A stretch of 64,000 bases of DNA from Annona cherimola (lineage: Eukaryota; Streptophyta; Magnoliopsida; Magnoliales; Annonaceae): NCBI GenBank assembly GCA_030490835.1, contig CM059971.1, forward strand, positions 75,658,224 to 75,722,223. Direction: 5' to 3'. Below, one piece after another: positions 56,835 through 64,000 of this stretch. Made by a program: the position numbers and the translations under genes. The first letter of the stretch is position 1. Every line of letters starts with the position of its first letter. Under the pieces are notes generated by a model. It was not told the origin of the DNA, did not search any database, and was given only the letters and a program-made list of their open reading frames with translations.

Positions 56835-59464
56835 AAATGACATTAGCTGATATATGAACTTACCAGCCTACTCATTAAATTTAGAACTGAATTGAAAGAG
56901 TCGAACCATATAACTAATTCTTAGCTCTAATCCTTTCTAGGCTTCCTAACTTGTCCAAGTAATGTTTTTGCATCCTCGAATTTATTTTTATTGTTTTATT
57001 ATTATTTTTTTTTTTGCCCCCATCATTGGACACCACCTGTAGGAAACGACTTCAACAAGTCTCTAAGACTCAAGATGAAAGCTAGAAAGAATTCTCTCAA
57101 GGTTGTTACCCCTCGAGGAACCCCTCCCTAGTATTGAGGAAAGTAACCTAAGTTCAACAATATGCCAAAGCACCAACAACCAATCCCACGAATTTCAAAG
57201 TTCAAAGTAATTAGCATGGTTTTTCTCTAAGGAAAATGCAAATGCCTAATGGTATCCTCCACTATTTATTAAGCAGAATTCGTGACCCTAATTGATCGTA
57301 TAGTCCACCATAGCAATTGACCCAAACATGACTTGAGTTTGCTGATGCAGCCCCAATTTTTACTTAAGCAACAAATGCCCCACTCCCTTCAAAGGCTGGC
57401 ATAGCATTTTTGACTACCCTTGCTCTTAAATAACCATTTCACCTCCACCTATGGTGGTCTCTCTTCAAAAAAAAATTTCGTGGCCACCATTTCCCTGGTG
57501 AGAGCTCATTTTTAAGCTAATGTTCCTTATCAAGGCACTGCCATGATCACATATTCATATCAAACTTAGGAGGTCCTTTCATATGTTTGGTTGGATGCTA
57601 TCAACTTTCTCACTCCCCAAGCTTCAAACATTGTTCCCTTACTCCCAAATCTAGAGCATCACATAGTTGACACTCAACGTATCTTAGCCAACTATACTTC
57701 CCTACCAATGTTTGTAGCCTCGACTCATGTAGCTCATTGACTTATCAGTTTCGAGTCCATCCAATACTTAAAAAGAAGATCCAAATTTTTTTAAAAAAAA
57801 TACTGATTTTTAGTGCAAAATCCGACCCCGTAAGACATGCAATAAATCATACATGGGCCTCCGAAAGATATAAAGATTAACTACAAACTTAACTCTTTTT
57901 TTCTACTCTTAAGAAACGAGGAAAATCGTCTAAATGGTCTATTTTTAATTCAATTTTCTTTAAAAAAAAAATACTCAGGGTTAGAAGGAGGTCTAATTGG
58001 TGCTGGGATCATGTAATTCCGTCCTTGCCGTGTATATTATATCATTGCATCTTCAATTAATCCTTCTTTCAAGAGCTTCAAGTGTATGCACGGTTTTAAA
58101 GACATTTTATTCGTTATTTTTCTTATTTATCTGACATAATCTTGATCAATGGTTTACAGTTTATCTGCATTCTGTTTTAAATACAAGATTATCTTAGGTT
58201 ATCTTAGGTTATCTTCAGCTTCACTCAAAGTTGAATCATTAATAAAATAATAGTCTTTTAAACATTTTTTCTTTCCTTTTCTTCCTTTATCTGATGAAAA
58301 AGCCCACGTACAAAAAAGCTGCGGTGACTCGCGCGAGTAAAGATCGCGGTAGACACGCAGATGTGCGGCGCTTGAACATGCACCCAATTGCAGAAGTCCT
58401 CCAGCTAAATTTGGTGAACTCATTGCTCATCATGTCAAGCAATGCATTTCAAGGCCGCCCACAATCCAAACTAATATGAAATGTTTAATCCCTTCTTTTA
58501 TATTAATTTGAGCCGAGTGGGTTACATTATTTTAAAATAAAATTGCATATTTAATTTGAAAATCACTTAAATTGGTTGGATTCACTTCAATCAATGGAAT
58601 GATGTAAAGATTCACTAAACAATTCATCAAATACAAATTTTCAATCAAAATTCACATTTTGCATAAGGATGAAATCATTTTAATAAGTTTATGTTCACAG
58701 TTAAATGATCTTAATTTTTCATAAATAGTATAAAAATTAATTTAAATAACTTTGAAATTTTGACTAAACAACGAAATTAATATGATATGATAATCGGATT
58801 AAAATTTTGTCAAATTACCAAGACAAAACTAAACAGTGAAAAATTCATGGAAACATTTTGATGAAACCCATTTTATAGAATTAAAACTTATATTAAAAAA
58901 AAAATTATATGAAATGTTGAGGTCACCTAAGTGGGGCCACTGACTGAAGGGATGAATCTCTGCCCATGAACCGAAAGACTACCAACCACTTTATTTTATT
59001 GGTCTAGTTTGTCCTTGCACATAATCCACACATGCTTTTCATATTGATTATGAAAATGATGTAAACCTCCTTGTTCGCATTATTCACTTTATTCTGCATA
59101 TTTACTATTGCGGCCTATAGTTATTATTTTTATTACGACCATTTTTTTGATGAACCATAGTTATATTAAAAATTAAATAAGCATAACATTGTCCAATTAT
59201 GGTACAAAAAATATAATAGTTGAGATAAACCGCAATTATATAAGTATAAAATAAATGAAGAAAAGAATACCCAACTATGGTCGTATTATAAATATGTTAG
59301 GTATTCCTTGCTTCATTTATTTTATATTTATATAATTGTGGTCTATCTCAACATTATATTTTTATCATAATTGGACAATGCTATGCTTATTTAATTTTTA
59401 ATATAACTATGGTCCATTTTTTTTTATAGAGATGGTCCATATTAACATACATCAATATATATAC
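56835..59464. other. long non-coding stretch
   Basis: From about 57030 to 57760 the composition is less AT-rich and CCT/CAA-rich, possibly an old retro-element, but no reading frame or terminus can be supported. Bases about 59130-59420 form an imperfect inverted repeat (ACCATTTTTTTGATGAACCA at the left, ATGGTCCATTTTTTTTTAT at the right). Confidence 0.4.
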
Positions 59465-59985
59465 GTCTACGCTTCTATGTAGTCAAGTTACATAGAATCA
59501 ATCTCTCATAACCTTATCAATTTTTAAGATATTGATTATTGATGCAAAATCAAATCATTCATTGTATTTAACCTTACTATTTTAGCTAGAAAATACTAAG
59601 TTTTTATCCAAATCAAGTATGTGCATAGGTTACATTTGTTCAATAATATATATCTGTGTGTGTGTACAGTATGAAAAATGTTTAAAACTATTTATATATG
59701 TATTAGAATATGATAATACTTTATAGAATTATTTATCCATATAGTAGCAATATTTTAGATAATTTTGATGTTGAAAATACTACTTTAAAATTAATATTTT
59801 AGCATTAAACCATTTTATTATGTTGATTTTGCACATTTATAGATAAGACCTATATATAATGATACTAGACAAATTAAAAGATTTTCATAATAATATAAGT
59901 AATGCTAAATATAATAAATAGATTGAATTTTCATCAACTATCTAAATATTAAAAATGAAGAGAGATAAGCCCGGCATATATAACT
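59465..59985. mobile_element. foldback element, family D copy
   Basis: It opens with GCTTCTATGTAGTCAAGTTA. It carries CATTCATTGTATTTAACCTT, ATTAGAATATGATAATACTT and AAATATAATAAATAGATTG, in D order. The right tip is worn. Confidence 0.6.
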
Positions 59986-60027
59986 ATTGTACATGTCGAT
60001 AATTATATTTTCATATTGTAGTTGTCT

Positions 60028-60240
60028 TTTTTATTAGTATTCTATACATTGTGACAATTAATATTACAATCAAGTACCTTCATTACTTTTATGTCATGGA
60101 AGAAATTTTTCTATAAGTACCCCACTACAGAGAAAATTTTTAACCCTCTACATTCAGAGAGGAAATTGCAAATAATTACTCCCACACCTGGTGGGGATCA
60201 AAACCGCACCAACCACGAATGACACCCCAATGGCTAGCAG
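60028..60240 (-). mobile_element. SINE family G copy
   Basis: On the minus strand the head has GCTAGCCATTGGGGTG (A box region) and GCGGTTTTGATCCCCACC (B box region). The tail GTATAGAATACTAATAAAAAAG matches the complete copy. Possible flanking repeats are GTAGTTGTC and GCAGTTGCC. Confidence 0.65.
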
Positions 60241-60423
60241 TTGCCTTTTCTGATCGAAAGGATTGCAAGTTCTGATGCGAACTCCTAAGCTCACACCCAC
60301 TTGTAACATGATTGTTGAATGAGTTAGGGATGGGATGGGCATGCGATGAAAATTTAAGATAAAAGTGTTAGGGAATTTGTAAAATTGTATTGGGATTGAG
60401 TAAATGTAAATGTGTATTGAGAC

Positions 60424-61495
60424 TAGTGTTGTTAAAATCGGACCGGACCGGCCGGTCCGAACAGTCTGATCGGGAACCGATCCAAAGTCCGGTTCGTATG
60501 CATGCGGTTTAGTTTAATAGTCGTTCGAACCGGTGAACCGGCGGTCGAACTGGATATTGCGGTTGGACCGTATGCGACTAGTTTGGCGGATACAAAAAAA
60601 AGTCGTCCTCATCACTCCGTCAGTCGTCCTCACTAGTGTTGTTAACTCCTCACTCGTCAGTTGTCCTTTCTCAGCAAGTTTAGATCTTCTTTTTAGTTTA
60701 ACGAATCAGATCTGCAAATGATCGGCATAGATGGTCAAATTTGAAAAATACAGGGACTGCCGGATATGGAGATTTTCATGTTGTTTGTTGCTTGGTCTCA
60801 AAGGAGATGCCATCTATAGAAAAATTTGCTTGCTTAGCTTTTTTTTTTTTCACTTGATTTGGCTGGCTTTGAAGTCGATGAGGAGCGGTGGGTGATGAGG
60901 AACGGTGGGTTGTCTCCCTTGGCAGCCACGGCCAAAACTTGTGGATTCGGTAGTCCAGCAGACCACAACAACGCACGTGCACGCGACCGATTTTACAATT
61001 ATAGTCAATTCAATATGTTTTTACAATTTTGCCCCAAAAACTTAATAAAACTCACCTAAAATAGATAAATAAAGACTCTTAGTAAGAATATAATATTATC
61101 AATGATTTTCATCTAAAAACCCTTGTAAAATACATTTTTCCATATTATAAGGGTAGAAAACAGTGTAAAATATATGTAAAAAATTACAATTATCACTTAC
61201 CCACCTACCTTGCAGCTAGGAGTGCAACTCAAGCCCATGAAACTCGAGTTCACCTCAACCCTAACTCTAACCCTATTTACAAGATATTAAATAATTTAAA
61301 AGTCATATTAAGGTTGAATTATTTTAATTAGAAATTTAACACATATATTTAGGATTTATGAAAATACAATTTTATCAATATATTTATTTAAAATTTAAAA
61401 ATAATTTAATATTTATGACATCATCAATATGTCATACTGATGTCGCCGGTTCGAACCAGACCAGTTCCTTTACCGGTTTGGTTCTGACAACATTG
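60424..61495. mobile_element. non-autonomous hAT element, CCGGTT family, perfect 8-bp duplication
   Basis: This 1072-bp element begins TAGTGTTGTTAAAATCGGAC and ends GGTTCTGACAACATTG. Both flanks are ATTGAGAC (60416-60423, 61496-61503). The arms share CGGACCGGCCGGTCCG-type words and the GTTCGAACCGG phrase with the 10097-11813 element. An internal moderately GC-rich segment (60590-61010) has no recognised coding sequence. Confidence 0.92.
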
Positions 61496-61503
61496 ATTGA
61501 GAC

Positions 61504-61865
61504 TGAAAAAATAAACTATTATTTTTTTTGAAACAGGAAAATATTTTTAAAAAATGTGAGACTCGTTTCCATACTTATCCCATATCGGGTGTGAATAAGT
61601 GTCAACCACTAGTCATGCAAGTTTTGGAGTGTAGTTATTTTCTATTATGGACAATTGGTTTAACAATTGTACCGATGACTTTTTATCTCTAGTGATCAGT
61701 AATATAAGTTATTTATTACTTCTAGGAATTTAAGTTATTTTAGGAGATCATCGCCACTTGCACTTTACAATATTATATGTCCTATTTTTTAACGCTTTAT
61801 CAAATATGTAATAAATTATTATCTTTTTCAACTAATTCGTAATTTGGTATACTAATTCTAAAATA
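61504..61865. other. unassigned AT-rich stretch
   Basis: I see no feature here. Confidence 0.35.
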
Positions 61866-62156
61866 TATGTGTGTCTGGAAATGATAAAATTTTTGAATAA
61901 AAAGCTTTTGGTGTAAAAATTTTTGAATTGGAAAAAACTGATGTGATGTGATGGGGTAATAATAAATAGTAACGATAATAAAGTTAGAATAAATTTATAA
62001 GTTTTATTGATAGTTGTGTAGAAATGATGGAAAGATAAAATAGTCGAATAAAAATATGCGAAAAATGATTTAAAAATACAATAGTTCTAGAAAGGAAAAA
62101 ATTTTAGATTAAAAAATTTTAGTTCGAAATTCTTTTGTCTGTGAAACAAGCATGCC
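61866..62156 (+). mobile_element. Tourist-like MITE, family A, worn copy
   Basis: GTGTGTCTGGAAATGATAAA opens it. GATGTGATGTGATGGGGTAA, GTTGTGTAGAAATGATGG and GAAACAAGCATGCC follow the family order. It lies about 370 bases upstream of the RHM1 TATA box, so it is part of that promoter region. Confidence 0.75.
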
Positions 62157-62525
62157 TTATAATTAAAATTTTGGAATAAAATCAACATCATTTTTTAGGC
62201 CCTTGATACTATATGATTCCCAATATTCATTTATATTTTTCTTTCTATAAAATTTCACAAGTTTTTAAATTTATTTGCAGTATTTTCTTTTTTTGAAAAT
62301 TATAAAAGGCGCATGAATATATGCGCATTTATTGATATTTAAAAATCAAAATAAAGTATCACATAAATTTTAAAAATGATTATATTTCTGGTGCCGCCAC
62401 TGGGTACCGACCTAATTCCCTCACTGTACAGCAGCACTGGATGACAAGATTAACCGCTCGCTTCAGACGTCCGCCGCGAATACCATCTTCCGAAAAATAA
62501 ATAAAATCTTCTTCCTCCCTCCGCA

Positions 62526-62533
62526 TATAAATA
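62526..62533 (+). promoter_or_regulatory. TATA box of the RHM1-like gene
   Basis: TATAAATA sits in otherwise GC-rich, CT-rich sequence typical of a plant core promoter. Transcription would begin near 62555-62560, giving a short first exon before the intron donor at 62612. Confidence 0.75.
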
Positions 62534-62611
62534 GCGTCGCTTCTACGACGCCTCTTCAATCTGAGGATCGTCTTCCGCTCTCTCTTCCCTCCAAATCTCC
62601 ATCTCAAACTG

Positions 62612-63663
62612 GTAATTCCGCTTCTTCTGTCTCTTCGGATTGCATTTTCAGTCTCCCTGCGCATCGCGATTTCATTCTTCTTTTTTTCCTCTCCAATTTT
62701 GCCGTTGAATCTCGGCGAACAGACCTGCTCCTGAGATCTCAAGATTCCCGCTTCCAACGCGATTCTCTCCCGCATTTCGGAAGATCTCGGTGGACATCTG
62801 GAGTCACGATCTGTTGTCCATCTCTGCTTTTCAAGTCGCTTTCGCCCGGGACAGATCTTCGAATAGGGCTGTCTTTTGTGTTTTTGTCGCTGTTTTGCTT
62901 CTGCATTACTGAAATCTACGCTTTTTAGTGGAAATTCTTGGCTTATTTCCTTGTTTGTGTCCTTGTTGTGGCTTAAGTTACGGAGTAAGGGGCACAGGGG
63001 AACTTGGAAGTTCGATTGACGGACTTTGCCGCTTTGTGGTTGAATTTGAATTGTTTTCTAATTTTGATGGCGGACTTCTGTTGGGCTCCGAATTCAATGG
63101 TTAAGATTCTCGTGTTGTGGAGATGATCAACGGAGCAGCGGCACTAATGCACTGCCGTGCTGGGTTTGAAACGGAAGTCGCCGGTTACCATGTTCGACGG
63201 TCTCTTTGGTCCGTCTTCCAGTGGAGCGTGTGCCGTCAAGATCTTTGGAAATACTTCAATTTTTAAGTCGAATCTCGTTAGCGATAGTAGATGCTAGATT
63301 TCTGTAGTCTGGTGCTGATTTTCCGCAGTTCTCGCTATATCCTGATTTATAAGTACTTATTGGAATGCCTTTAAATTAACTGACTTTGTTTTGCCTCATG
63401 TGACTGGACAACCTTAATTTTTCTTTAATATAAAAATAATTCCTTTTATGATGTTTTTTATGCGGGGGCTTATTTGGGAATTCTTTCTAGGTAGCAATCC
63501 TTTTTTACAAGTTTGATATCTTTAGGGGCAAATATTTACTATTCTATTTCTATCGTGTTCTGATTTTACAAATTTTTCCAATGGGTTCTCTCTTATCAAG
63601 ATCTGTGTCTAATTATTGTCTAACTAACTATGGTTCTGTTTTGTAATCTGCACAAATCTGTAG
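62612..63663 (+). other. 5' UTR intron of the RHM1-like gene
   Basis: The donor is ACTG|GTAATTCC at 62612 and the acceptor CAAATCTGTAG|TGATAAA ends at 63663, seven bases before the start codon. The intron is T-rich. A leader intron is known in Arabidopsis RHM1 and can raise expression. The donor choice is inferred; other GT sites nearby could be used. Confidence 0.65.
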
Positions 63664-63670
63664 TGATAAA

Positions 63671-64000
63671 ATGGCAACATACAAACCAAAGAACATTTTG
63701 ATCACTGGTGCTGCCGGGTTCATTGCATCCCATGTTGCCAACCGTCTCATCCGGCACTACCCAGAGTACAAGATAGTTGTCCTTGACAAGCTTGACTACT
63801 GCTCTAATCTGAAGAATCTCCTCCCTTCCCGATCTTCCCCCAATTTCAAGTTTGTCAAGGGAGATATTGCAAGTGCAGACCTGGTTAACTTCCTTCTGAT
63901 CACGGAGTCTATTGACACCATAATGCACTTTGCAGCCCAAACCCATGTTGATAACTCCTTTGGAAACAGCTTTGAGTTCACCAAAAACAACATTTATGGT
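63671..64000 (+). CDS. RHM1: UDP-L-rhamnose synthase (trifunctional RHM), N-terminal part
   Basis: The frame is open for 110 codons from the ATG at 63671 to the window edge. RHM enzymes convert UDP-glucose to UDP-L-rhamnose in the cytosol for pectin and flavonoid glycosides. The N-terminal half is a UDP-glucose 4,6-dehydratase. The visible part holds the NAD-binding motif GAAGFIASHV (residues 14-23, GxxGxxA), the acidic strand end VVLDKLDYCSN (37-47), GDIASADLV (64-72), and MHFAAQTHVDNSFGNS (85-100), the extended-SDR signature before the active-site segment. The start is confirmed by the family N-terminus (MATYKPKNILITG) and the acceptor seven bases upstream. RHM1 rather than RHM2/3 is the best guess from this part only. 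Confidence 0.95.
   Translation, partial: MATYKPKNILITGAAGFIASHVANRLIRHYPEYKIVVLDKLDYCSNLKNLLPSRSSPNFKFVKGDIASADLVNFLLITESIDTIMHFAAQTHVDNSFGNSFEFTKNNIYG

Noticed and set aside
62380..62775. 131-codon minus-strand frame over the RHM1 promoter
   Set aside because: It is a shadow of the CT-rich promoter and leader on the opposite strand. It is Arg/Glu-rich and has no motif.
1..64000. CRISPR arrays, operons, ribosome binding sites, rRNA
   Set aside because: This is a plant nuclear sequence. No regularly spaced repeat array, bacterial signal or rRNA segment is seen.

Overview
This window is nuclear DNA from a flowering plant. It is AT-rich, with spliced genes that have GT-AG introns, TATA boxes and CT-rich leaders, and it is dominated by small non-autonomous transposons. 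The protein similarities suggest a eudicot or magnoliid. I cannot name the species from the sequence alone.

I can support four plant genes and one decayed transposase-type gene. (1) 676-1362 (+) is an intronless VQ-motif protein. (2) 3272-9871 (-) is a DEP1-like gene of the methionine salvage pathway. All exons of its enolase-phosphatase half can be assembled in frame, but the catalytic middle of its dehydratase half is missing. (3) 37343-40571 (+) is a three-exon PROTODERMAL FACTOR 1-like secreted proline-rich protein. (4) 63671-64000 (+) is the first 110 codons of a UDP-rhamnose synthase (RHM1 type), cut by the window edge and preceded by a TATA box and a 1.05-kb 5'UTR intron. The FAR1/FHY3-type pseudogene lies at about 21091-23540 (+) and carries many stops. 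These genes are unrelated in function and form no cluster.

The spaces between genes are layered with mobile DNA. I recognise: a Tourist-like MITE family ('A', termini GGGTGTGTTTGG, 3-bp target duplications, about 14 copies); a foldback family ('B', about 250-400 bp, 9-bp target duplications as in Mutator elements, CCGG-centred palindromic tips that differ between copies, about 12 copies); foldback families 'C', 'D' and 'E'; three complete non-autonomous hAT elements with perfect 8-bp target duplications (10097-11813, 27321-28990, 60424-61495); a 4-kb Mutator-like element (41703-45665); two tRNA-derived SINE families ('F' and 'G'); and a broken LINE-type gag fragment (about 14900-15515, minus).

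Layout: 0-10 kb holds VQ and DEP1. 10-20.5 kb is nested MITE, hAT and foldback sequence. 21-24.6 kb holds the FAR1-type pseudogene and tandem repeats. 25-37 kb is foldbacks, a GC-cored hAT and a dense C/D cluster with AT arrays. 37.3-40.6 kb is the PDF1-like gene, with one MITE-sized element in each intron. 41.7-45.7 kb is the Mutator-like element. 46-62.4 kb is SINEs, MITEs and foldbacks. The RHM1 promoter begins near 62.5 kb. No new multi-gene system is evident. The most unusual signals are the covarying tip palindromes of family B, two SINEs inserted in tandem into one target site, the MITE-in-hAT-in-MITE nest, and the DEP1 gene without its dehydratase core.
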